Source of the DNA: a virus
IMG/VR virus record: IMGVR_UViG_3300026320_000006
Span: 1 to 55,572 of that record
Reading direction: 5' to 3' (one strand)
DNA length: 55,572 nucleotides
Shown piece by piece: positions 49,211-55,572 of the stretch. Under the pieces are notes generated by a model that searched no databases, was not told where the DNA came from, and was given only the letters and a program-made list of their open reading frames with translations. How positions within the stretch are numbered: position 1 is the first letter of the stretch; each line of letters begins with the position of its first letter. Both the position numbers and the translations under genes were made by a program.

Positions 49211-49290
49211 TTTATCACGATATCGTAAATTTGTCAATATTGACCCCTAAAACCCTTGCAATATTAACGATATCGTGTTATTATTAATTA
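49211..49290. promoter_or_regulatory. Divergent promoter switch with operators in the spacers
   Basis: ACGATATCGT at 49217-49226 and 49267-49276, in inverted extended context (CACGATATCGTAAA and, reversed, CACGATATCGTTAA), 50 bp apart centre to centre. Left promoter: TTGACA (complement of 49232-49237), 17-bp spacer including the first site, TAAACT. Right promoter: TTGCAA 49256-49261, 17-bp spacer including the second site, TATTAT 49279-49284. Between them is a 12-bp palindrome GTCAATATTGAC (49233-49244). Confidence 0.78.
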
Positions 49291-49334
49291 TACGATAAAC
49301 GTAAGTCGTTAATAAATTTAAGGAGTTACCCGAA

Positions 49335-49793
49335 ATGACACAAGTATCCACCAAAGCCGCCGAAGTCTACGAAGCCAAGATCGCCGCCGCCGTTTCCACC
49401 GTCAAAGAAATCCGCGCAGGCGTGTACAGCGTTCCATCTAGCCGCAAGAGCATACAGCCCCACATCGTTACAACCATCGATGGTTCTGCAAACTTCTGCA
49501 CATGCGAGTCTTTCCAATTCAACGGTTGGGAGCGTTATGGACACAAGTGTTACCATGCGCAAGCAACAGAGCGCTACATCGCTACTCAGCAAGCCGTCGC
49601 CGCGGCAGAGCAAATTCTTGCAGAAGAGATTTGCAACGACCAGGAGCAAGAGCTTGGAGAGCTTTCCCTCATTGCTGGCTACGTTGCTCAGGGCGTGAGC
49701 CGCTCAACAGCGGAAGCGATCGTCAGCGCGAAAGGCATCAAGAGCCATGGCAACGCGAAAGGCTATCAGCCCAAAGCGTTCTCACTTCTCTAA
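49335..49793 (+). CDS. SWIM-like zinc finger protein
   Basis: 152 residues (AAGGAG site). N-terminal helix, then VYSVPSSRKS and CTCESFQFNGWERYGHKCYH, the CxCx(n)CxH SWIM signature, then a helical C-terminus (ATQQAVAAAEQILAEEICND). Expressed from the operator-controlled rightward promoter, in a position like that of early lytic regulators. Its SWIM motif is shared with the 41591 protein. Confidence 0.7.
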   Translation: MTQVSTKAAEVYEAKIAAAVSTVKEIRAGVYSVPSSRKSIQPHIVTTIDGSANFCTCESFQFNGWERYGHKCYHAQATERYIATQQAVAAAEQILAEEICNDQEQELGELSLIAGYVAQGVSRSTAEAIVSAKGIKSHGNAKGYQPKAFSLL

Positions 49794-49841
49794 TCGTTCA
49801 AAGCAGGGGCTCTAAATGAGCCCCTGGAAAGGTTGAAAGAG

Positions 49842-50084
49842 ATGAACGTAAAGATAGAAGCACCAATCATTAGTGAAGACATTTGGGGCGACGAGTCAAA
49901 GCCTGAGAAGGCATGGTACACCGTCCGTTACTATAAGCCAAGCGGCTTTGGCATTCAGCGTGAATGGACAAATGTCTATGTTGCAACTGAGCAGGAAGCT
50001 AAGTGGTTCGCTCAAACAAGTTATGGTATTCCACAAGGCATGATGTGTTTGGTATACGCTTTCAAGCAAGATACGAGAATTTAA
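49842..50084 (+). CDS. Small hypothetical protein
   Basis: 80 residues from ATG 49842 (TTG at 49833 possible). Beta-rich (KAWYTVRYYKPSGFGIQREW, then VYVATEQEAKWFAQTSYGIP). Unrecognised. Second gene of the operon behind the switch. Confidence 0.6.
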   Translation: MNVKIEAPIISEDIWGDESKPEKAWYTVRYYKPSGFGIQREWTNVYVATEQEAKWFAQTSYGIPQGMMCLVYAFKQDTRI

Positions 50085-50149
50085 TCAAGAGTAGTTCACA
50101 TCTGGGGAGCTGGACCGGAAACTGGCTCCCCGAGAAAGGAATTTTTTCA

Positions 50150-50473
50150 ATGAGCAGTAAAGATGAACTTTTCGATGGAGCCATTCATCGAAGTGTCCAG
50201 GCACAAATTTACAAAGAACAGCAGTATGCGCAATCTGGTAAGCGTGATGCGCGGCCATATGTTGAGCGCGATCAATGCATAGAGATTTCGCTAGAACAAT
50301 ACCGACAGCGCATGCACGCCTGGATTGAAAATGCGCCATACGAAGAAGAGAAATGTGCCAGACTTGCCTATCAAAAGGCGTTTGAAACAGAGATCAACAA
50401 GCCTCATCCTGATTATTGTCTCTGCGATGAATGTGCAGCGTTCCGCTATACCGTCACAGGCGAACCGGACTAG
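50150..50473 (+). CDS. Hypothetical protein with C-terminal CxxC
   Basis: 107 residues from ATG 50150 (AAAGGAA site). Helical centre (EISLEQYRQRMHAWIENAPY) and an end HPDYCLCDECAAFR with three Cys that could bind metal. Unrecognised. Confidence 0.6.
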   Translation: MSSKDELFDGAIHRSVQAQIYKEQQYAQSGKRDARPYVERDQCIEISLEQYRQRMHAWIENAPYEEEKCARLAYQKAFETEINKPHPDYCLCDECAAFRYTVTGEPD

Positions 50474-50512
50474 CCGAGAAATGATATGATATATGCAAGG
50501 AGAATGAGCATA

Positions 50513-50713
50513 ATGAACTGTATCTATTGCCAGCGACGCGAAGCTACAGTGAATGACATCTTTTGTCATCCTTGCGCAGATGAACTAGGTCAAGAAGGTA
50601 TGCAGAAGATGAAAAGCACCCTGATTGGTCAGGGTATGCTCGCGCATAAAGCATGGCGTGAACTTGTCCAGGTGATCAAGCGGGAACTGCTCAAATCACT
50701 TCACAGAACATAA
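50513..50713 (+). CDS. Small zinc-ribbon protein
   Basis: 66 residues from ATG 50513 (AAGGAG site). CIYCQRREATVNDIFCHPCA holds two CxxC pairs, a compact zinc ribbon as in many phage regulators; the rest is helical. Last gene before the terminator at 50734. Confidence 0.65.
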   Translation: MNCIYCQRREATVNDIFCHPCADELGQEGMQKMKSTLIGQGMLAHKAWRELVQVIKRELLKSLHRT

Positions 50714-50733
50714 CGAGCCGACACGCGCAACGC

Positions 50734-50770
50734 CCCCTGCTCTGTCTTAGATGAACAGAGCAGGGGTATT
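50734..50770. terminator. Bidirectional terminator
   Basis: CCCCTGCTCTGT (50734-50745) with ACAGAGCAGGGG (50755-50766), followed by TATTTTATT. Stands between convergent genes. Confidence 0.82.
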
Positions 50771-51283
50771 TTATTGTAATTCTTGTACTGTTATGCTCCA
50801 ATCGCCAGTAGCATCTATCTTCAAATAAATAGAGCCGCTCTGATGCTCTTCTGTTTCACCGGTTGATTGCCCATTTGCCTTACAAGATGAGTTGACCGCA
50901 ACATCAATGATGCTTGCATGATTATCGTAAATAATAACCCCTAACTGGCCATCGACTGTATCGAACCCGATGCAGCTCCATTGGATCTTCCAGTCACCAG
51001 GTACGCTGAAGATTTCTGTTTGCTTGATGCCATTGCCTGAAAATGTATGGGTTGTTGTCCAGGTACCCCCAGATGAACTGACAGTAGTATCAGATGCGAC
51101 GGTGGAAGTATCAGTGGTGGAAGTATCAGATGTGCTGGTAGGTGTAATGATCCTGTTCAATTCTGCAAGGCCAATAAAGATCACGAGCAGAAGACAGACA
51201 AGCCCGATAATGGCCCAAGCTGGTGTTTGTCGCTTTTTCGGTGGTGGTTGTTGCTGTGAATATTCTGGTGACTGTTGTTGCAT
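50771..51283 (-). CDS. Membrane-anchored surface protein
   Basis: 170 residues (AAAGGAG site). Gln/Pro-rich cytoplasmic start, one membrane helix (WAIIGLVCLLLVIFIGLAEL, about 23-42), a Thr/Ser linker (TSTSDTSTTDTSTVASDTTV), then an outer beta domain (GDWKIQWSCIGFDTVDGQLG, DATGDWSITVQEL) with a likely Cys pair. Such proteins are common in the envelopes of Chloroflexota and Actinobacteria. In a prophage it might alter the host surface, e.g. to block superinfection, but that is only inferred. Confidence 0.7.
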   Translation of the reverse strand: MQQQSPEYSQQQPPPKKRQTPAWAIIGLVCLLLVIFIGLAELNRIITPTSTSDTSTTDTSTVASDTTVSSSGGTWTTTHTFSGNGIKQTEIFSVPGDWKIQWSCIGFDTVDGQLGVIIYDNHASIIDVAVNSSCKANGQSTGETEEHQSGSIYLKIDATGDWSITVQELQ

Positions 51284-51349
51284 AATACGTCATCTCCTTT
51301 ACAAATTCCCTTATGCATTTGATACAACGAGCAACAACAGCATTGCTAA

Positions 51350-51385
51350 CTGTCGAACTGTCGAAGAGATGAAAAAGTTCGACAG
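51350..51385. repeat. 10-bp inverted repeat
   Basis: CTGTCGAACT (51350-51359) and AGTTCGACAG (51376-51385). The left arm is also part of a direct repeat AACTGTCGAACTGTCGAA. It lies 66 bases upstream of the surface-protein start (minus strand), so it may be an operator. Confidence 0.5.
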
Positions 51386-51404
51386 TTGGCAGTTGAGGCA
51401 AGAG

Positions 51405-51443
51405 AAAACCCCTGCGCTGAAAGGAGAAAGAACAAAGCAGGGG
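51405..51443 (-). terminator. Intrinsic terminator (minus strand)
   Basis: Minus-strand CCCCTGC (complement of 51437-51443) pairs with GCAGGGG (complement of 51409-51415), followed by TTTTC. Ends the helicase-methyltransferase operon. Confidence 0.75.
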
Positions 51444-51481
51444 CAAGAGGGAGGGAAAAGAAATCAGAGATAGACCTACTG

Positions 51482-51682
51482 TCATGGGTGATGTACTTCT
51501 TTCCATAACTCATCGCACAACTGTGCCGCGCTATCAAGTTTGCACACACCTGCTTTGCTGTCAAAGTGGATATCACAAACCCACTCATGGCAGGTAGGGC
51601 ATTGATGTTTTGCCGGTTGCTCACAATAAATGTTTTCTTCCTGCTCACAATCGAAGTCAACTACGATGTAACAACTGTGCAA
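51482..51682 (-). CDS. Small zinc protein, paralog A
   Basis: 66 residues from TTG 51682 (AAAGGGTGAG site); GTG 51691 is the alternative. Carries QCPTCHEWVCDIHFD, a C-x2-C-x4-C-x2-H motif present in the same place in the two genes upstream (51728 and 52078). Probably one zinc ion. Last gene of the operon, so its job is likely tied to the helicase-methyltransferase protein. Confidence 0.6.
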   Translation of the reverse strand: MHSCYIVVDFDCEQEENIYCEQPAKHQCPTCHEWVCDIHFDSKAGVCKLDSAAQLCDELWKEVHHP

Positions 51683-51727
51683 GCTTCTCACCCTTTCATA
51701 CGAAAAAATTCAGAATGTTTTTACTCT

Positions 51728-52081
51728 CTATTGGTTTATCTCCAGCCTCAATTGGCGGAGCTTCAACATGTCTTCTTTTGGAAGTCGAGCGCACTGTTCG
51801 CACGGTGAGGCATGATAGCCACTTAAGCCATTGTTGCCAAAGCCTGAATAGTCTTCAATCCAGATGTGTTGTTTGTAGTCAAAATGGATAGAGCAGGTCC
51901 ATAACCCACAGAATTCACAGGTGTCATCTGCCTGGCATGGACAGCGTTTCCGTCTCTTGTTAGCAAAAATCGTGTGCATACATGTCCATCCCTCATCATG
52001 AGAGATTTCTACCAGGTGGATCGCATATTCTGTTTCTTTCTTTGGCACCTGGATCTCATAGAATGGTTTGTGGTCGCTCAT
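51728..52081 (-). CDS. Small zinc protein, paralog B
   Basis: 117 residues. N-terminal strand pattern (YEIQVPKKETEYAIHLVEIS), an extra CPC, then TCEFCGLWTCSIHFD (C-x2-C-x4-C-x2-H), and a C-terminal CEQCARLP with a helix KLRQLRLEINQ. That end is also found in paralog C (VYQFRLELNQ). Overlaps its upstream neighbour by ATGA. Confidence 0.65.
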   Translation of the reverse strand: MSDHKPFYEIQVPKKETEYAIHLVEISHDEGWTCMHTIFANKRRKRCPCQADDTCEFCGLWTCSIHFDYKQHIWIEDYSGFGNNGLSGYHASPCEQCARLPKEDMLKLRQLRLEINQ

Positions 52082-52368
52082 TGGTTAAGCTCCAATCTGA
52101 ACTGATACACTTTTTCACGCTCGGCAGGGGTTAGATCTCCGCATGTTTCACAGATTGACCTGTTATTGAACTTTTCGCTGATTGCATCATGTAGTAAGCA
52201 GACCTGTTTGTCGCAAACGGCGCAAGAGAAGTCAGCTTTTTCTAAACACAATTTCCCTGTATGCTCTACAATCTGCTGGCAAGCAATATCATGATCTTCA
52301 TAAAACCATTCAACAGTAACCACGGCATAGCGTACCCCTGCTTTGATCTCTGTAAACGGTTGGCTCAT
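52078..52368 (-). CDS. Small zinc protein, paralog C
   Basis: 96 residues. ARYAVVTVEWFYEDHD-like N-terminal strand section, then SCAVCDKQVCLLHD (C-x2-C-x4-C-x2-H), SICETCGD and the closing helix EREKVYQFRLELNQ. The same order of elements as in paralog B shows tandem duplication followed by divergence. ATGA overlaps with both neighbours. Confidence 0.65.
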   Translation of the reverse strand: MSQPFTEIKAGVRYAVVTVEWFYEDHDIACQQIVEHTGKLCLEKADFSCAVCDKQVCLLHDAISEKFNNRSICETCGDLTPAEREKVYQFRLELNQ

Positions 52369-52580
52369 TGTGTTGCTCCCTCCGGATTCAATCGTGTTAC
52401 TGTACCGCTAAACTGGACTTTTGCAATTGCTCTGTTTCCAACTTGTTTGCGAGTGATAAAGTAACGAGGTGGATTTTCAAAATTTGGAACAATGTAATGC
52501 GTTTGATAAATTGAGCTTGCTCGTTGCTTTGCAATTTTAATAGCTTCGTCTACGGTATCAAAGTAACGCGCTTTGTTCAT
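52365..52580 (-). CDS. Small hypothetical protein
   Basis: 71 residues, mixed helix and strand (TVDEAIKIAKQRASSIYQTH, then PPRYFITRKQVGNRAIAKVQ). Translationally coupled to the helicase-methyltransferase gene by ATGA. Unrecognised; no Cys pairs, so it is not one of the zinc paralogs. Confidence 0.6.
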   Translation of the reverse strand: MNKARYFDTVDEAIKIAKQRASSIYQTHYIVPNFENPPRYFITRKQVGNRAIAKVQFSGTVTRLNPEGATQ

Positions 52581-54784
52581 GCCATCGCCTCCATTTCATC
52601 GAATAAGGTTGCTTGTGTCTTTTGTTGCACCATGCGCTCGAGGTTCTTACGAGCAACTTCGAAGTAAGATTGTTTGAGTTCTACCCCAACGAACTTACGC
52701 CCATGCCGTAGTGCTTCGTAACCCTCGCTACCAATGCCTGCAAAAGGAGAGAAGATTGTTTCTCCTGGATTGCTCCAGAGCTTGATACACCGTTCAATCG
52801 TACCGAGCTGCAAAGGGCACACATGCCGTTCATCGTCAGCATCACGCGCCTCAACCACGTTCAATGTGTCGGACTCCTTGATGCCATACCAGACGGGATG
52901 GGCCCACTCGATCCATTCATCGTTGGTCATGTCAGGATGAACAGGAACGGTGTTCTCTCCGGGCCTGCGAAATACCAGGATATAATCAGCGAGTCCGGGG
53001 CGCATCCACGAGGCGTCTTTGCGGAGCTGCGCAAACAGTAACCCTTTCGCGTGTGTGCGGATCGCCTGCGCCTGTGGGTTCTTATCGATGGTTACTTCCC
53101 CGTGATACACCCAGCCACGATCTACAAACGCCTGTATCGTTTCACCGCGAAAGTCTTTCAAACCAATAAAACCATCGTTGATCAAGGTCGCCGCTATTTG
53201 CTGGACATGCACACAGCAATTCCGGCCCGGTTTTGTCACCCGGAGCAGATGATCGATGATATATGAAAAGTGCCGATAGAATTCATCGCGTGTACGGCTA
53301 TTGCCCAAATCGCGCTCTGTTGGGCTATACACATACAGTTGCTGGAACGGCGGCGAAAAGATAGAAAGATCAACTGACTGATCAGGTATTTCTGCCATGC
53401 GTTCGCAACTATCACCCAACATCAGCGTGTAGTGGTCTGTTGTGATTGTTTGTGTCATATACTCCTGCTCCTGTTGTGACTTTTCAAGTTCCTCACGTTC
53501 AAATTTCTGAACATGCTCAATTAACTGCTTGCTCATCTGTTGCGCCTCTTGTTCTTTTCGCAGGACATTTTGATAGACTTCTTGTTCGATTTCTGAGAGG
53601 ATAATGCTCACCTGAACCGGCTGTGTTTGCCCAAAACGATAACAGCGTCGAATACACTGATAATAATCTTCGAAGCTGTCCGAGAGACCGATAAAGGCCA
53701 TGTTGTGACAGTGTTGAAAATTCATACCATACCCGGCGATTTTTGGCTTTGTCACCAAAACACGATACTTCCCTGTTTGAAATGCTTCGATTGCAGCAAT
53801 TTTTTGGTCTGGACTGTCAGACCCAATAATCTCAATGCTGTCTGAAATACTCCCTGCAAGGGAAGCGCTTTCGTCATTGCGGCCACACCAAAGGATCCAC
53901 TGTTCATCGTTTGAGGCGACCAGTTCAATAGCTTTCTGGACGCGTTCTGCTACCGTTCCCTTGCGCGCTTTTGAGCGATCTGTGATGCCTTTCAAGCCAG
54001 TAGCAAACAACTGATCTGCAGGTGTATAGCCTGTTTTGACAATCACCGGCTCAACCGACAATACAGGCAGAATATAGCCAGTATCGTCATAACCGATATC
54101 AGACGGCTTTTTGATGCTCATCGACCAGGATGCAAGCCAGCGATAAAATGCCTCGGTTGCATGGCCTTTCAATCGCCATCCGTTGCCAGCGCCACTATCC
54201 GAGTCATGTGTGAAAAAAGTTGCCAGCATATTTGGGCGCGTCATGACCCCTAAAAATTCTGCATGATTGGCGATCTCTGTGATATCGTTTGGAGCAGGTG
54301 TTGCCGTACAACACAACTTGAATGGAGTAGTACCAAACATCTCCATCAGTTTTGCTTTGATTTTTCCATCAAGCGATTTAAGTATTGATGATTCATCCAG
54401 GACGACAGTTCCAAAGTCAGATGGATCAAAATGATCAATCATCTCGTAGTTTGTGATATTGATACCGTCAATCAGATCAGAACCAGACCGCGTATAATGT
54501 GTCTGGATGCCAATTTTTTTCGCCTCATTCACCGTTTGGCGCGCAACTGACAAGGGCGCGATAATCAAACTTCGAACGTTTGAGAGGCGCGCAAACTCCA
54601 ACTGACAAAAAGTTTTTCCCAGCCCTGTATCAGCAAAAATAGCGGCGCGGCCTTTTTGAAGCGCCCACTGCACGATGACTTTTTGCCAATCGAACAACAT
54701 CGGATGTATCGCTGACAGGTCAACAGCACGGCCTGATGTTTGGGATTGCAACCGTTTGGATTGGAGGAATGTGTGATAGTCCAT
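52577..54784 (-). CDS. Fused SNF2-like helicase and beta-class DNA methyltransferase
   Basis: 735 residues from ATG 54784, two bases past the upstream helicase stop. N-terminal SF2/SNF2-type motor (about 20-450): Walker A FADTGLGKT, Walker B VLDESS (Ser for the usual Ala-His), TATPAPND and a late YRFGQTQPVQV motif VI. C-terminal methyltransferase (about 470-725): motif IV SPPFQQLY comes before motif I SPFAGIGSEG, the order of beta-class N4-cytosine/N6-adenine enzymes. A coiled coil links them. The protein may translocate on DNA and methylate. Together with the separate helicase it recalls modification arms of restriction or defence systems, but no nuclease is fused. Confidence 0.85.
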   Translation of the reverse strand: MDYHTFLQSKRLQSQTSGRAVDLSAIHPMLFDWQKVIVQWALQKGRAAIFADTGLGKTFCQLEFARLSNVRSLIIAPLSVARQTVNEAKKIGIQTHYTRSGSDLIDGINITNYEMIDHFDPSDFGTVVLDESSILKSLDGKIKAKLMEMFGTTPFKLCCTATPAPNDITEIANHAEFLGVMTRPNMLATFFTHDSDSGAGNGWRLKGHATEAFYRWLASWSMSIKKPSDIGYDDTGYILPVLSVEPVIVKTGYTPADQLFATGLKGITDRSKARKGTVAERVQKAIELVASNDEQWILWCGRNDESASLAGSISDSIEIIGSDSPDQKIAAIEAFQTGKYRVLVTKPKIAGYGMNFQHCHNMAFIGLSDSFEDYYQCIRRCYRFGQTQPVQVSIILSEIEQEVYQNVLRKEQEAQQMSKQLIEHVQKFEREELEKSQQEQEYMTQTITTDHYTLMLGDSCERMAEIPDQSVDLSIFSPPFQQLYVYSPTERDLGNSRTRDEFYRHFSYIIDHLLRVTKPGRNCCVHVQQIAATLINDGFIGLKDFRGETIQAFVDRGWVYHGEVTIDKNPQAQAIRTHAKGLLFAQLRKDASWMRPGLADYILVFRRPGENTVPVHPDMTNDEWIEWAHPVWYGIKESDTLNVVEARDADDERHVCPLQLGTIERCIKLWSNPGETIFSPFAGIGSEGYEALRHGRKFVGVELKQSYFEVARKNLERMVQQKTQATLFDEMEAMA

Positions 54785-54785
54785 A

Positions 54786-55572
54786 TTATGCCCCCACACG
54801 TTTTTCGCGCCATTCGGCAAATTTGCCGTAGACACTATCCAACAAATCACTCGCTTCACCTTTCGTGACTGTCACTGGATCATATTTGAGGTTGAATCTG
54901 GCCTGATACTTTGCCAGCTTTTCTAGTTGTACCTCGGTTGCCGAGTCGTTGCGCCAGGGTAACGTTCTATCTACCAGTTTATAGCCATTTGGTTGACTGA
55001 GGAGAATACGCGCTTTCTTTTCAGCTTGAGCTTGAGCCCAATCGAGTGGCAAGTAGTCAGACCAGACCTGTGCTTGAGAACCAGGAAACAATTTAGCCAA
55101 AACACGATAATTGCCTGATCCGCTCTCATCTGGCGTAAGTGCAATACGATCTCCACTATCAAGCTCCAACACAAATTTACCATCGGGTTTCGCCTGCCAG
55201 GTCAGTTTGGCCAGCAGGTTCAGTTCAACGTCTTTGTTGCGCTGCTCTTTTAGCTTGCGCACAACCGAGCTCTCTGTTTTGTTGCCGATCTCTTCTTTTT
55301 CACGCTCAAGCGCTTCAAGTAAACTTTCTTCTGGATTAAGCTTTTTCCCAAGTACTTTACTCAGGCTCATTGGCTCAAGCCGGTGCTTGAAACAGTTATC
55401 AGTGATGTCCAGGATGATACAGTCTTTTTTGCCGGGCGCTAATCTTAGCCCGCGACCAATGGCCTGGATAAAAAGCGCTCTGGACTGTGTTGGGCGTGCC
55501 ATGATAATACAATCGCACAAAGGTTCGTCCCAACCCTCTGAAAGCACATTGACGGTCGTCAGGACGCGGATA
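54786..55572 (-). CDS. SF2 DEAH-type DNA helicase, C-terminal part (runs off right edge)
   Basis: The C-terminal 262 codons, open to the right edge, of the same gene as 1-1450. Visible here are the helicase motifs V and VI (LSEGWDEPLCD, QAIGRGLRL), a charged linker (LEREKEEIGNKTESSVVRKL) and a C-terminal domain with SGDRIALTPDESGSG and a final KYDPVTVTKGEASDLLDSVY helix pair. The first 578 bases of the window encode the same stretch with two amino-acid differences. Joined at the ends it gives one 552-residue protein. Confidence 0.88.
   Translation of the reverse strand, partial: IRVLTTVNVLSEGWDEPLCDCIIMARPTQSRALFIQAIGRGLRLAPGKKDCIILDITDNCFKHRLEPMSLSKVLGKKLNPEESLLEALEREKEEIGNKTESSVVRKLKEQRNKDVELNLLAKLTWQAKPDGKFVLELDSGDRIALTPDESGSGNYRVLAKLFPGSQAQVWSDYLPLDWAQAQAEKKARILLSQPNGYKLVDRTLPWRNDSATEVQLEKLAKYQARFNLKYDPVTVTKGEASDLLDSVYGKFAEWREKRVGA
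54995..55572. repeat. Right copy of terminal 578-bp near-repeat
   Basis: Counterpart of 1-578; the alignment ends exactly at the last base of the window. See that entry for identity and meaning. Confidence 0.9.

Overview
The window reads as the complete, circularly permuted genome of a temperate siphovirus-like phage or phage-plasmid, opened inside a helicase gene. The first 578 bases and the last 578 bases (54995-55572) align end to end without gaps at about 94% identity (I count 32 differences, almost all synonymous). If the ends are joined, one intact 552-codon helicase gene is restored and the unit is about 54,994 bp. The host is a bacterium with sigma70-type promoters (TTGACA, 17-bp spacers, TATACT). 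An affiliation with Chloroflexota/Ktedonobacteria is only an impression from protein style.

Layout. 54786-1672 (minus, across the ends): HTH regulator, SF2 helicase, helicase-methyltransferase fusion and four small proteins, three of them paralogous zinc proteins. 1735-4341 (plus): early genes, a terminase-small-subunit-like HTH protein, a possible small RNA and a small winged-helix protein. 4396-5112 (non-coding): iteron-like TTTTGTACAT/TTTTGTCCAT repeats, then two halves of a tRNA-Leu gene in opposite orientations, the second probably being attP because a complete tyrosine recombinase follows at 5185. 6163-9280: a cassette not typical of phages, with a membrane-anchored FtsK/HerA-like ATPase and further membrane and HTH proteins. 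9515-35101: the late operon, in order large terminase (interrupted by a 425-residue intein in its nuclease active site), portal, small accessory genes, head morphogenesis protein, scaffold, decoration protein, major capsid, connectors, tail terminator, two tail-tube-like proteins, tail chaperone with a canonical -1 frameshift site, tape measure, large tail protein, beta-helix spike and a C39-like peptidase. 35148-35923 is a short minus-strand operon and 36053-36610 a holin candidate.

36735-41372 (minus) is a tightly overlapping operon of small membrane proteins, then HAD phosphatase, Cas4/RecB-like nuclease and an SSB-like protein. 41591-47753 (plus) holds a SWIM zinc protein, C5 methyltransferase, RusA-like resolvase, J-domain protein, DUF3987-like replication protein, TGT-like (DUF6610-type) protein and CHC2/TOPRIM primase. 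47936-49793 is the control region, with HTH regulators and a divergent promoter pair whose operators lie in the spacers. 49842-50713 are small genes, and 50771-51283 encodes a membrane-anchored surface protein.

Common control is visible in the DNA. The divergent promoter regions at 1735-1817 and 41478-41550 carry the same operator cassette in inverted order, so the helicase/methyltransferase arm, the SSB/nuclease arm, the early arm and the replication arm are probably switched by one regulator. The most unusual elements are the helicase plus helicase-methyltransferase operon with its repeated zinc proteins, the iteron clusters matched to a shared C-terminal winged-helix domain, the inverted tRNA-Leu halves, the intein, the structured RNA ahead of the capsid genes and a dispersed CCCCTGCAAGGG palindrome.
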